A stretch of DNA of 64,000 bases from BMS3BBIN04 sp964552465 (GCA_964552465.1 CAZKGR010000008.1:1-64000); one strand, 5' to 3'. Shown: positions 19,075 through 28,729, numbered from the stretch's first letter. Made by a program: numbers and translations. The notes: generated by a model from the letters alone, not told the origin.

Positions 19075-19824
19075 ATGTCTGACCACACTGAAAACTCAAT
19101 CGATGCTGTGATCCTCGCAGCAGGAGTAGGATCGCGACTGGGATCCATCACTGAGAACTCTCACAAGAGCCTGATCCCTTTTAATGGAGTTCCTCTGATC
19201 GCTCGGACAGTTCGAATGCTGAAAGATGTTGGTGTAGACCGAATCTGTGTGATCGTTGACCATCAGTCAAATCTCATTCGTGGTCAACTCAATGGTTATT
19301 GCGAGTACATTGAAAACCCGGATTACCAGACCACTAACAGCCTTTATTCGCTTTGGATGGCTCGCAAATGGGTCAAAAAGTCATTCCTCATGATCAATGG
19401 AGATGTGCTGGCACATCCGGATGTCTATAAGCAGTTGATTCAGAGTTCTCACTCTGCCGTGGCATTTGATTCTACATCTGGTGACGATGAAGAACACATG
19501 AAAGTCCGGTTCTCTGAGGGTGGTCAGTTGGTTGACATCGCCAAGCATCTGTCCTGTGACAGGAATCACGGTGAAAGCCTTGGATTGATCAAATTCTGCA
19601 ACGAAGGAACAGAACGAGTATTTGATCTCGTCGACGGCCTGCTCGATGAAGGCGATGCGCAAAATTGGGCGGCGGCCGCCTTGAAACAGCTGGCGAAGGA
19701 ATTCCCTGTGCGGGGTATTGATGTCGCGGGATTACCGTGGGCTGAAATTGACTTCCCTGAGGACATGGACTATGCTCAGCGGTCAATTTGGCCGGCGATT
19801 AACAAGCACCTGAACGCAGCATAA
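19075..19824 (+). CDS. Sugar-phosphate/phosphocholine-type nucleotidyltransferase
   Basis: A 249-aa nucleotidyltransferase (GT-A-like fold) that would join a nucleotide to a phosphorylated small molecule. The N-terminal AVILAAGVGSRLG and HKSLIPFNGVPL give the NTP-binding loop and the lysine found in LicC-type phosphocholine cytidylyltransferases and relatives. Later ENPDYQTTNSLYSLWMAR and INGDVLAHPD resemble the same group, including the metal-binding Asp. WAEIDFPEDM near the end matches the conserved E-I-D segment. Its position before a CDP-glycerol transferase-like gene supports CTP use, though CTP specificity is inferred. Confidence 0.8.
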   Translation: MSDHTENSIDAVILAAGVGSRLGSITENSHKSLIPFNGVPLIARTVRMLKDVGVDRICVIVDHQSNLIRGQLNGYCEYIENPDYQTTNSLYSLWMARKWVKKSFLMINGDVLAHPDVYKQLIQSSHSAVAFDSTSGDDEEHMKVRFSEGGQLVDIAKHLSCDRNHGESLGLIKFCNEGTERVFDLVDGLLDEGDAQNWAAAALKQLAKEFPVRGIDVAGLPWAEIDFPEDMDYAQRSIWPAINKHLNAA

Positions 19825-19864
19825 CAAAACTAACTAATCTAGAATTTGTATTGGAGTTTGATTC

Positions 19865-20971
19865 GTGTCCGCTTCATCTCTTTCGGTACTCTTCTCAGGA
19901 TATGCACCTGTCCATTTCATCTGTTTTCAGCCACTGTTTGAGCTCATGATGGAAACACCAGGCGTTGATGTATATCTCTCGGGTGGTTTGCGCTCACGTA
20001 ATGGTGATGGTTACGACTACGATACAGCAGCGCTTTACAGACCATTCAACATTGACGATAGCCGGATGTTAACGGTTGATCAGATCGCTGAGCGCAGATT
20101 CGATGTCGTTTTTTCATCCTGTACTTCACTGATTGCACCGGGTGAATACGGGAAGGCAATCCAGATCTTTCATGGGATCTCTTTTCGTAATCGTGCCATA
20201 CGCAAGAAGAACGCGAACTACGATTACTATTTCATGATCGGGCCATACATGAGGTCACGTTTCGCTGAGGCTCAGATCCTGCCGGAAGGTGATCCTCGTG
20301 CGCTGAATATTGGCTTCATGAAAACCGATCTGTTGCTTGATGATTCGCAGAGTCAGGTCGAGATGAAGCAGGCTCTTGGTTTTGCCGGAGATCGACCCGT
20401 GCTGCTGTTCGCCCCGACGGGGCAGAAGCATAACTCTCTGGAATCCATGGGCGACACTATCATTCAGCGCATCTGTGAGACAGGTGATTACGACCTGCTG
20501 ATCAAATTGCACGACCATCCCAAGGCAGGGCTGACGAACTGGGCTGAGGAACTGCAGCCGTTTGAAAATGAACACTGCAGGATTACACAGGAGCTCGATG
20601 TCGTAAAGTGCATGTTCGCTGCGGATATGCTGATAACCGATGCTTCTTCTGTTTCCAGCGAGTATTCGCTGGTAGACAAGCCAATGGTCTTTCTTGATGT
20701 GCCCAAACTCATTTTCAAAGCAACAGAACGTGATGGTTCGATGCTGGACCTGAACACTTGGGGCCGACGGGGAGGAGATATAGTCAAATCTCCAGAAGAG
20801 CTGGTTCCCACCATACGCCACAGCCTGCAACATCCCCAGGATCATTCTGAAATCCGTCAGGATATGGCGCGAGGATTATTCTACAATCCCGGGCAGGCGT
20901 CACAGGTTGCATTCGAATGGTTCAAGAACACATTTATGGTGCGCTCTGGAAATGGTAATTCAAAAGAATAA
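19865..20971 (+). CDS. CDP-glycerol:polyglycerophosphate transferase-like enzyme
   Basis: A 368-aa GT-B-type transferase related to TagB/TagF, which move glycerol-phosphate-type units from CDP donors to a growing polymer. Recognised motifs are FHGISFRN (about 102-109), GFMKTDLL, the RPVLLFAPTGQ strand, IKLHDHPK and MLITDASSVSSEY, which matches the donor-site TDxSS segment of the family. The start is GTG, eight bases after GGAG. It follows the nucleotidyltransferase by 40 bases. Such genes are classic in Gram-positive teichoic acid synthesis but also serve capsules and modified glycans in Gram-negatives. Confidence 0.8.
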   Translation: MSASSLSVLFSGYAPVHFICFQPLFELMMETPGVDVYLSGGLRSRNGDGYDYDTAALYRPFNIDDSRMLTVDQIAERRFDVVFSSCTSLIAPGEYGKAIQIFHGISFRNRAIRKKNANYDYYFMIGPYMRSRFAEAQILPEGDPRALNIGFMKTDLLLDDSQSQVEMKQALGFAGDRPVLLFAPTGQKHNSLESMGDTIIQRICETGDYDLLIKLHDHPKAGLTNWAEELQPFENEHCRITQELDVVKCMFAADMLITDASSVSSEYSLVDKPMVFLDVPKLIFKATERDGSMLDLNTWGRRGGDIVKSPEELVPTIRHSLQHPQDHSEIRQDMARGLFYNPGQASQVAFEWFKNTFMVRSGNGNSKE

Positions 20972-21040
20972 ACATACACACATCACACCATTGCCAAACA
21001 GAAATTCAGATTCGATGAGAACCGGCGATGAGGTTGGCAA

Positions 21041-22294
21041 ATGACTGCATTTTCTCATTTGCCAAGTGTGAGTCGCGTTGTCAACCACCAGAAAGTACTC
21101 GTAGTCGTTACTCTGATTTTCTTCGCTGCGCTCAGCTGCGTCAGCCGTGCATTCGCTGAATATGTGCAGGTGGATTCCACACTTTCCTTGCAACAACAAG
21201 TTGTCGAAGGCAATTTCGAGGACGACGATGAGGAAGATATCCAGCGGAATTATTCGGTTGGATATGACTCAAAGTACTTTACTGTAAATCTTCATGTCCA
21301 AGCACAAGTCCTGTATTTCCAACGGTTAATCGATCGATCTTCCGATGCTTCAGAACTGCTGGTTCGAAGGGCAAAACTAAGCTTCAAAGGACACTTGGTT
21401 CATGAAATGATGGGTTATGGAATCAAGCTTGCTTACGATGAGGATGATGCAGTCAAGCTTGAGAACTTCTATATGAAGCTCAGGCTGGGTAAAGATTATC
21501 GCCTGTATCTGGGGCAGTTCAAACCTCGGTTCCTGCGTGAAGATCGTATAAGCTCAAGGTATCAACAGGCTGTGGATCGGTCAGCCGTAAGGATGAACTA
21601 CTCACTCGGTTATGTACAGGGATTGTCCCTGACAGGATCCTACAAAAGCTGGGGCTGGGCACTGGCCGCGCATGATGGTCGCGGGAAGACGTTGAATGAT
21701 GATGACATAACATCCTTTGCAACCTGCTTTAGAGTCGAATGGTTCATGGCAGGACGAAAAAGCGAGTTCAAGGATTATGCAGCCTGGTCTGACCAGTCAC
21801 CGGGTTTGATGGTTGGTGCCGGCGTGGACCATGAAGACGTTCTGCCAGGTGGAAATGTGGAAGAGTTTACCACATGGACAACAGATGTTTCCCTGAAAAT
21901 TCATCCTTTCAATGTTTTTGCCGCTATAATCGGCAGGCACGCACAAATCAGCGGGGATCCAGATCCGAATCAGCTCGGATTCGTGATTCAAGCGGGTAGC
22001 TTTGTTGTTCCTGATTATCTCGATTTGTTTGCCCGGTGGGAGAGATTCAGCCATGACGGGTATTCGGAAATTGGAAACGATAACAACCAGAAGTACAAAT
22101 CACGATATAACCAGATAAACCTGTATGTAGCTGGTCTTAACTATTATTTCGCAAGACATGATGCAAAGCTGTCAGCGGATGTAGAATGGGTGCCGGCAGG
22201 ACTGTACAGGAAAGAAAGCAACCTGGGGCTTATCAAATCGGATAATGACGTTGAGCAAATAGTATATCGAGTCCAACTGCAGTTTTTGTTGTGA
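21041..22294 (+). CDS. Phosphate-selective porin O/P family outer-membrane protein
   Basis: A 417-aa outer-membrane barrel of the OprO/OprP type. A long signal peptide runs to about residue 40 (ALSCVSRAFAEY). The body shows the family order LVRRAKLSFKG...YGIKLAYD, ENFYMKLRLG, YLGQFKPRFLREDR and DRSAVRMNY, and later alternating strands ending in Leu-Leu. It begins 69 bases after the transferase gene on the same strand and could be its distal operon member. Substrate choice (phosphate or other anion) cannot be read from sequence. Confidence 0.85.
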   Translation: MTAFSHLPSVSRVVNHQKVLVVVTLIFFAALSCVSRAFAEYVQVDSTLSLQQQVVEGNFEDDDEEDIQRNYSVGYDSKYFTVNLHVQAQVLYFQRLIDRSSDASELLVRRAKLSFKGHLVHEMMGYGIKLAYDEDDAVKLENFYMKLRLGKDYRLYLGQFKPRFLREDRISSRYQQAVDRSAVRMNYSLGYVQGLSLTGSYKSWGWALAAHDGRGKTLNDDDITSFATCFRVEWFMAGRKSEFKDYAAWSDQSPGLMVGAGVDHEDVLPGGNVEEFTTWTTDVSLKIHPFNVFAAIIGRHAQISGDPDPNQLGFVIQAGSFVVPDYLDLFARWERFSHDGYSEIGNDNNQKYKSRYNQINLYVAGLNYYFARHDAKLSADVEWVPAGLYRKESNLGLIKSDNDVEQIVYRVQLQFLL

Positions 22295-22307
22295 ATCGGT
22301 TTTACAA

Positions 22308-22333
22308 TAGGGACAACTGTGCATCTGTTCCTA
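22308..22333. repeat. Dispersed GGGACAG hairpin, copy 2
   Basis: TAGGGACA (22308-22315) pairs with TGTTCCTA (22326-22333) with one G-T pair. The loop ACTGTGCATC keeps the CTGTGC core of copy 1 (16828-16851). It lies between the porin gene and the frameshifted cargo gene. Confidence 0.65.
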
Positions 22334-22377
22334 TCTCCTAGCCATACTTCCACCTCTTAAAGAAATTATAGAATCAC

Positions 22378-24162
22378 TTATTTCACTAAACCAACTTTAA
22401 CAATGTTGCATAGCCCTTCAGGGCCATGTAATGCTATAAAGTACACTCCAGAAGAGAGATGATCACCAAATGTAACAGGTACAACTGCGGAGACGGCATT
22501 ATTTGGATTCAGTTCATGATTTGACACCTCGTGACCTAATATATTGTATACAGTAAGATTGTAAGGCTTATGTTGAGTGATTTCTACATTTACGTGGACC
22601 GTATCGTTGAATGGATTAGGGTATGCGGATACAATTCTTGAGGTGACCGGAATCGTGTTGATGGGAGGACTATGCTCCTCAACACTCGTATCTCCGGCAA
22701 TTGTCCCATCTTCCGTGTTTACTTTGAAAGCAGAAAAACTTCTGTCACCATGCGAATCACGCATTATGAGGTAGCAAATATTGTATTCATTTACAGGTAG
22801 AACACACCATGGACGAATTGCGTCGTCAAAGTTCTCGTCATCACCAATGATCAGAATATCTGACCATAAGTTTTCACCGTCAGGAGAAACGCGTTGAAGC
22901 ATCCTGTATACAGGTCCCGCTGGTTCATTGTTCAGTCTTGATTGGTACGTAACTATCGCTGAATTACCATCTAGTGACGGAAAATCAGGACCAGGGTATG
23001 CCGGGCGGTAGGTACTGTCGCCCGCTACTGGACCCCAATTGGTACCTAGTGGACGAGTTCCATCAAAGTTGATCTGCTCCAAAAAGGATAGATTGAACTC
23101 GGGATTTGTGCACAACTGCAGGACGCTACGATCTGATTACCGGCGTGGAAACCTGGTCAAGGTTGTAGAACGGGGGATCCCAAGTGCTATACACAAGTAC
23201 ACCCCAGTGGTCCCACTGTGGCTCAAGATTATTATCCAACCGTTGCCAGAACTTCCGAGTCGTAATAACATATCCGCCTTGCGGATCTCGACGAATGTGA
23301 TAGGGATCACCGTAAATCCCTTGTTCATCTTCCGGCCAATCCATGACCAACTGTGGTTCATCGTGCAGCAATGAACCATCACTGAGAATAGTTTGTGCCA
23401 GAATGTGCCGAACGGAATTCACTCCATCTGATAGTTCCCGTAGACAACCGTGAGTCCACCTTGACCGTCCTTTGTGAAGATGCATTCCAGCTGCTGAACA
23501 CTGGTGCAGACGTGTATATCACCATCAGGCAGTTTGGAGGTCCCATCAGCATTGACTCCGCACAGGTACACATCGACTGATCCAGCACCTGGTCCCCAAA
23601 TCCCCCACATCCCACCAGCGTCATCGGATTCAGTCGAGCTACCAATGTCGTAATAGGTTGGCATTTTGATCGGGAAATCAGGCGTGCTGATATCAACACC
23701 ATTTTCGCCCCACAGGCGTTCGCCTTGCTGGTTGATCCGCTGCGCATAGATATCAAGATCATAATCGTCGCCATCCCATACTTCGCAGCTGAACATCACG
23801 ACACAATCACCGTTCAGACTAGATTCAACGCCGCACAGGTAGGGGTTGGGCATTGAGGTGATTTCAACACCTTCCTGGTTAAAAGTGCGATACCCGGACG
23901 AATCGATGTGCTGGACCACGATACGTGTTTCATTAATCAGGGGTCGATTCATTTGAGCAACCCACAGACCGCCTGAGCTATCTGGACAACAGTCTGCGTT
24001 CATTCCAGCGACGTTAAAAACCTGTACGCCATCACCCGACCACTGGGCAGTGCAGGGATTCAAGACAGGTGCGCAGATTGAGAGAAGCAGTATCATGAAA
24101 ACGGGTGGCAGGGATACCAACCGCAGATGGGGAGTACCACATGTAACCCATTCCGAACTCAT
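22378..24162 (-). pseudogene. Type IX cargo protein gene broken by two frameshifts
   Basis: Three consecutive minus-strand frames together make one protein of about 590 aa. Part one (24162-23419) has a signal peptide and repeats such as SLNGDCVVMFSCEVWDGDDY and INQQGERLWGENGVDI. Part two (about 23421-23126, next frame) continues the same repeat style (RDPQGGYVITTRKF...LEPQWDHWGV). Part three (about 23130-22378) returns to the first frame and ends in a sorting domain (YPNPFNDT...GVYFIALHG...VGLVK). The shift near 23420 needs one extra base to restore reading; the shift near 23130 needs one removed. Either the gene is decaying or the assembly has two base errors. The shared style across all three parts makes separate genes unlikely. 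Confidence 0.75.
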
Positions 24163-24214
24163 GATTTACCTCTACATAAGATCAGGTTGTATAATACAAA
24201 AATAGTAAAAAATA

Positions 24215-24241
24215 AGGACAGACGCACAGCTGTCCCTTTTT
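24215..24241. repeat. Dispersed GGGACAG hairpin, copy 3 (inverted)
   Basis: GGACAG (24216-24221) pairs with CTGTCC (24230-24235), loop ACGCACAG, then CTTTTTC. Its sequence is the reverse complement of copy 1 with two or three changes. It sits upstream of the broken cargo gene and about 220 bases before mreB. Confidence 0.65.
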
Positions 24242-24327
24242 CAGGATGAAGTAGCATACGTCATTGAGGAATGTTCATTCATGGATCAGTCCCCGCGAGA
24301 CACACCGGACTGTTTGCTTTGCGTCAC

Positions 24328-24356
24328 TTGTCCGTATGCCTTATTGTAGCTATGTT
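24328..24356 (+). promoter_or_regulatory. Candidate promoter of the mre operon
   Basis: TTGTCC (24328-24333), a 17-base spacer and TATGTT (24351-24356) lie about 105 bases before mreB. Each box matches consensus at four of six positions, so this is only a candidate. Confidence 0.3.
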
Positions 24357-24461
24357 CCACGGTTAGACTGTGTGAAACTGAGATGAGCGGGATGAATGGA
24401 AGCAAACCCCCCGCTTTTCCACCTGTTACGACGGAGTACCCTCCGGGATGGAGATAGATAG

Positions 24462-25487
24462 ATGTCCTTTTTTGGTTTAGGCGGATTTCTCACCAGTGAC
24501 ATTGCGATGGATCTCGGCACGGCCAACACCCTGGTCTATGTGAAGGGGCAAGGCATTGTGCTACGTGAGCCGTCCGTCGTTTCGATACGTAAAGAAGACA
24601 ACAAGGTGATGGCGATCGGTCGTGAAGCCCGTGAGATGCTGGGCAAGACACATGGCCAGATCGAAGTGATCCGCCCGATGCGGCACGGTGTGATCGACGA
24701 TGACGAAGTCGCGGAGATCATGATCCGTTCGTTCCTGCGGCAGGTGGTCAAGAATCGGCTGATCCGTCCGCGGGCGATTGTATGTGTGCCCTCCGGCGTG
24801 ACCAAGTCGGAGAAGCGGATTATTCGTGATGCTGCCGAGCATGCGGGTAGCCGCGAGGTGCACCTGATTGCCGAACCGATGGCGGCAGCGCTGGGCGTTG
24901 GCCTGCCGGTGCAGGAGGCGGTCGGTTCGATGGTCATCGACATCGGTGGCGGAACGACTGAGATCGCGATCATCTCATTGAGCGGAATTGTAAACGACAC
25001 GTCAATTCGTGTCGGCGGCGACGAGATGGACGACACGATTCTCCAGTTCATGCGTCGCAGCTACAATCTGTTGATCGGCGACCGGATGGCTGAAGAGATC
25101 AAGCAGAAGGTTGGGTCGGCGGTTCCGTTGGAACAGGAATTATCGATGATCGCCAAGGGGCGTGACCTGGTCGCTGGTATCCCGAAGGCGATTGAGATCA
25201 ATTCAGTCGAAATCCGTGAGGCGATAGCCGAACCGGTTGGACAGATCGTTGATGCTGTCAAGCTGGCGCTTGAGCGGACACCTCCGATGTTATCAGCGGA
25301 CATTCGCGACCGTGGGATCATTCTGACGGGCGGCGGCGCGTTGCTGCGCGGACTGGATCAACGTTTACGTGACGAGACCAGCCTGCCGATCAATCTGGCG
25401 GAAGATCCGTTGACGTGTGTTGTGCGTGGTACTGGCGTGGTGCTGGATAACATTGAAAAGCATGAACCGGTGCTGCTCAAGAGTTAA
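24462..25487 (+). CDS. mreB: Rod shape-determining protein MreB (bacterial actin)
   Basis: A 341-aa actin homologue that forms membrane-bound filaments directing lateral wall synthesis. It has phosphate-1 DLGTANTLVYVKGQG, phosphate-2 VIDIGGGTTEIAII and the adenosine motif GIILTGGGALLRGL. The N-terminal MSFFGLGGFLTSDIA looks like a short membrane-contact segment. Length is typical. GGAG lies before the ATG. It is first of a five-gene cluster mreB-mreC-mreD-mrdA-rodA, the standard elongasome order, so the cell is probably rod-shaped. Confidence 0.97.
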   Translation: MSFFGLGGFLTSDIAMDLGTANTLVYVKGQGIVLREPSVVSIRKEDNKVMAIGREAREMLGKTHGQIEVIRPMRHGVIDDDEVAEIMIRSFLRQVVKNRLIRPRAIVCVPSGVTKSEKRIIRDAAEHAGSREVHLIAEPMAAALGVGLPVQEAVGSMVIDIGGGTTEIAIISLSGIVNDTSIRVGGDEMDDTILQFMRRSYNLLIGDRMAEEIKQKVGSAVPLEQELSMIAKGRDLVAGIPKAIEINSVEIREAIAEPVGQIVDAVKLALERTPPMLSADIRDRGIILTGGGALLRGLDQRLRDETSLPINLAEDPLTCVVRGTGVVLDNIEKHEPVLLKS

Positions 25488-25531
25488 TTGCTTGCGAAGA
25501 CAATACCCATAGACCCCTTTAGACCACCGCT

Positions 25532-26368
25532 ATGCGACTGTTTGCGATACTCGACAGCCTTCGTGACTGGGTGGTATTGGTCCTTGTTCTGATCATATCG
25601 TTCGTTACGATGAGCACTTCCAACCATCCGATGGCGGAAACCTTCCGTCATTCGCTCGGGCGTCCTCTCGAACTTCTGGCATCTCCGATATCTGCAGTTA
25701 TTCGCACTGCGTCCTTGTGGCAGGAAAACGCCGATCTGCGGTCAGAGGTGATCGAGATGAGCATGGAACGCAACGAGTGGCGCGATGCAATGCTTGAGAA
25801 TGCGCGTCTACGTAGACTGTTGGGATTCCGTGATCGTCCTGAGTTTGAATACCGCGCGGCCGAAGTTGTGGCGCGTGATCCGAACCCATCACTGAGCAGT
25901 CTGACTCTGGACAAGGGTACGTATCACGGTGTATCTGTCGGACAGGCTGTTGTCATCTCGAATGGATTGGTGGGCGTGGTCCATCGAGCTGGCCCGTCAA
26001 GCTCGACAGCGTTGCTCGCAGCTGATCGAAATTTCGCAGTCAGCGCTCGGGTTGAACGGTCACGTGTGGATGGTATCGTGCGCTGGGCTGGCGGTAGTCA
26101 GCTTTTACTGACGGAAATCCCCCGGAACCTCGATGTGAAAGAGGGCGACCGGATAGTTACCAGCGGTTTGGGCAAACTGATTCCTGGCGGAATCCCGATT
26201 GGTGTGGTGAAGTATGTCGACAGGGATGACCCACTATTTCTCACGGTTCGAGTGGACCCGTTTGTGCCATACAACAGGCTCGAAGAAGTGTTTGTGTTGA
26301 TTCCACGTTTCACATGGATTTCCAGCGAACAGGACAGTCTGGAAGCTATGGCGGAGGATGGACAATGA
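25532..26368 (+). CDS. mreC: Rod shape-determining protein MreC
   Basis: A 278-aa elongasome scaffold. It has a short cytoplasmic start, one membrane helix (about 11-28), a coiled coil (about 62-95, ending LRRLLGFRD) and a periplasmic double beta-barrel containing the family pattern LDKGTYHGVSVGQAVV and SGLGKLIPGGIPIGVV. It lies 44 bases after mreB and overlaps mreD by 4 bases. MreC usually activates PBP2, which is encoded two genes downstream. Confidence 0.93.
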   Translation: MRLFAILDSLRDWVVLVLVLIISFVTMSTSNHPMAETFRHSLGRPLELLASPISAVIRTASLWQENADLRSEVIEMSMERNEWRDAMLENARLRRLLGFRDRPEFEYRAAEVVARDPNPSLSSLTLDKGTYHGVSVGQAVVISNGLVGVVHRAGPSSSTALLAADRNFAVSARVERSRVDGIVRWAGGSQLLLTEIPRNLDVKEGDRIVTSGLGKLIPGGIPIGVVKYVDRDDPLFLTVRVDPFVPYNRLEEVFVLIPRFTWISSEQDSLEAMAEDGQ

Positions 26369-26853
26369 AGCGGCGTCCGTACTACATCCTGATGCTGCTG
26401 GCGATCGTTTTTCAGGCGACTCTTGTTCCATATGCCGGTACTGAGACGATCCGTCCTAACTTGCCGCTTTTGATTCTCATGGTGATAGCGATCCGGGCGG
26501 GAGCGTTTGAGGCGATAATCTGGGCTGTTGTGGTCGGATACTCGATGGACATGATTTCAGCTCAGCCTTTGGGGATGTCAGCGTTGATCTTCGCTATCTC
26601 AGCGTTCGTAGTTGGCAAGGCGTTTTATAGCGATGTGATGCCCCCGCTCAATCTCTGGGCGTCTGCCAGTGGTGCCGGGATCATGACGGCGGCATTGGTC
26701 TGGTCTGGATTGTACAGTATGGGAACGCTGGTACCTCTTGGTATTGTCTTTCTTAAGCAAGCTCTTCCATCTGCATTTTACACGTGGATTCTGGGTATGA
26801 TGTGGGCGATCAGCCCACTTTATGGACGGCGTCAAAAGGTGCATCTTGACTGA
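26365..26853 (+). CDS. mreD: Rod shape-determining protein MreD
   Basis: A 162-aa integral membrane protein with five or six helices (NLPLLILMVIAIRAG, GYSMDMISAQPLGMSALIF). ATG 26365 overlaps the mreC stop as ATGA. An upstream in-frame ATG at 26314 inside mreC would add 17 hydrophilic residues absent from the family and is rejected. The 3' end overlaps the PBP2 gene. Confidence 0.9.
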   Translation: MKRRPYYILMLLAIVFQATLVPYAGTETIRPNLPLLILMVIAIRAGAFEAIIWAVVVGYSMDMISAQPLGMSALIFAISAFVVGKAFYSDVMPPLNLWASASGAGIMTAALVWSGLYSMGTLVPLGIVFLKQALPSAFYTWILGMMWAISPLYGRRQKVHLD

Positions 26854-28729
26854 TCGGTCCTCAACCAGCGTGCGGTTTGATCCCACCCGTCTGACCGCGA
26901 TGATCCTTGTCTCTGTGCTGGTATGTCTGGTTCTGGTGTTTCGGTTAGCCCGCCTGCAGTTGATTCAAGCAGATCAGTATTTGCGCCAATCGCAGACTAA
27001 TCGTGTACGAGTGGTTGAAAAACCTCCGTTGCGCGGTTTGATGCTGGATCGGCACGAACGTCTACTGGTGGACAATTATCCTTCCTACACGTTGATGGCG
27101 GTCCCCAGAGTTGTTCGACAGAATCCGGAAATGCGTGACACATTGCTAGCGATCACCGGGCTGGACTCGGTCGAATTTGAAAAACGGTTGAACAAGATTC
27201 CGGGAAATTGGTACACGCCGGTGCGCATGTTGCGAGACGTTTCGTTCGAGATGATGGCTGCGATTGAAGAACGGCGGGCACGGATTCCCGGTGTACACTT
27301 CCGCGTGGAAGTAAAACGTGCATATCCCAATCCTATCGCATCTCATACCCTGGGGCATATCGGTGAACTGTTGGATCATCGTGTGAAGGAGTATCCCGGC
27401 TACCAGGAAGGGGATATCGTCGGATTGGCGGGATTGGAACAGCGCTGGAACCAGCTTCTCACCGGCCAGCGGGGGTACGATTACCTTGAAGTGGATGCGA
27501 AAGGTCGCGTGATCGGGCCGATTCCGGGAATGGATGATCAGTTGCCATCGCCTGGATCGGATCTTGTCTTAACGCTCGACTATGAACTTCAGGAATTAGC
27601 CGAACAGTTGCTTGACAGCACGGCGGGCTCTGCCGTTGCCATCGAACCTGCGACCGGAGAAGTGCTGGTGCTGGCGTCAGTGCCAGACTATCCACCGGAA
27701 ACGTTTGCCGACGCTTTGCTCCCGCAAGAATGGAAAGCGTTGCAGGATGATCCGCAGAAGCCGCTGCTGCATAGGGCAATCCAGGGGATGTATCCACCAG
27801 GATCGACGTTCAAGATGGCGGTTCTCGCGGCCGGGTTGGAGTCTGGCACAATCTCTACCAGATGGGAAACAGTCTGTAACGGCGGTTATCAACTCGGACG
27901 CCGCTTTTTCAAGTGCTGGAATCACGCTGGACACGGCGAAGTCAGCCACCGTCTTTCGATAGAGTCTTCATGCGATGTCTATTACTATCTGATAGGTCGT
28001 CAGATGGGAATTGACGTTTTCCATGAATACACCAGCCGGTTCCCTTTTGGTCGAGTGTTGGGGATCGATCTGCCACATGAAAAAGCAGGAATTCTGCCCA
28101 GCAAGGAATATCTTGACAAACAGTATGGTGGCGGCTGGACAGACGGGCACTTGTTCAACATTTCCATCGGACAGGGTGATGTGCTGGTCACGCCGCTTCA
28201 AGCGGCGACTTACGCTGCCTCGTTAGCGAACGGAGGCTGGTGGATCGATCCTCACATGGTCAAGTATACAAAAGATGATGACAGGTACCTTGAGCCGGAT
28301 CTGCCATTAGAAAGGCATGAAACCGGGTTGTCTAAACGCGTGATTGGGATCGTTCGTGATGATATGCTGGCTGTGACTGAGGGCGCGCGTGGAACCGCGA
28401 GTTGGTTGTATGATCCTCGGCTGCAAGTTGCGGGAAAAACCGGAACGTCGCAAAATCCACATGGTGAGGACCATGCGTTATTCGTTGCTTTCGCACCGTT
28501 TGAAGATCCGCAGATCGCTGTGGCGGTTGTTGTTGAACACGGTGAGCACGGATCAACTGCAGCAGCGCCAATCGCGTACAAGCTGATCCGACAGTATCTG
28601 GGATTGGACGAGGAAACCTGGCAGCAGTACCGCTGGAGCGTGCTGCGCGAACTGGCTAACCGTCAGGCTGAACTCGAACTTCAGCAGGCGATAGAAGATA
28701 GTCTCGCAAACGCGGGGATTTTGGAATGA
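26846..28729 (+). CDS. mrdA: Penicillin-binding protein 2 (elongasome transpeptidase)
   Basis: A cross-linking transpeptidase of about 627 aa. It has an N-terminal membrane helix (about 17-37), a PBP dimerisation domain opening RGLMLDRHERLLVDN, and a transpeptidase domain with the active-site Ser in PPGSTFKM (about residue 320). The second motif is SSCD where SxN is usual, and the third is KTGTSQ. TTG at 26846, behind AAGGTG and overlapping mreD by 8 bases, is the preferred start. An ATG at 26822 in the same frame lacks a ribosome site but cannot be excluded. It partners RodA, encoded next. Confidence 0.93.
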   Translation: MTDRSSTSVRFDPTRLTAMILVSVLVCLVLVFRLARLQLIQADQYLRQSQTNRVRVVEKPPLRGLMLDRHERLLVDNYPSYTLMAVPRVVRQNPEMRDTLLAITGLDSVEFEKRLNKIPGNWYTPVRMLRDVSFEMMAAIEERRARIPGVHFRVEVKRAYPNPIASHTLGHIGELLDHRVKEYPGYQEGDIVGLAGLEQRWNQLLTGQRGYDYLEVDAKGRVIGPIPGMDDQLPSPGSDLVLTLDYELQELAEQLLDSTAGSAVAIEPATGEVLVLASVPDYPPETFADALLPQEWKALQDDPQKPLLHRAIQGMYPPGSTFKMAVLAAGLESGTISTRWETVCNGGYQLGRRFFKCWNHAGHGEVSHRLSIESSCDVYYYLIGRQMGIDVFHEYTSRFPFGRVLGIDLPHEKAGILPSKEYLDKQYGGGWTDGHLFNISIGQGDVLVTPLQAATYAASLANGGWWIDPHMVKYTKDDDRYLEPDLPLERHETGLSKRVIGIVRDDMLAVTEGARGTASWLYDPRLQVAGKTGTSQNPHGEDHALFVAFAPFEDPQIAVAVVVEHGEHGSTAAAPIAYKLIRQYLGLDEETWQQYRWSVLRELANRQAELELQQAIEDSLANAGILE

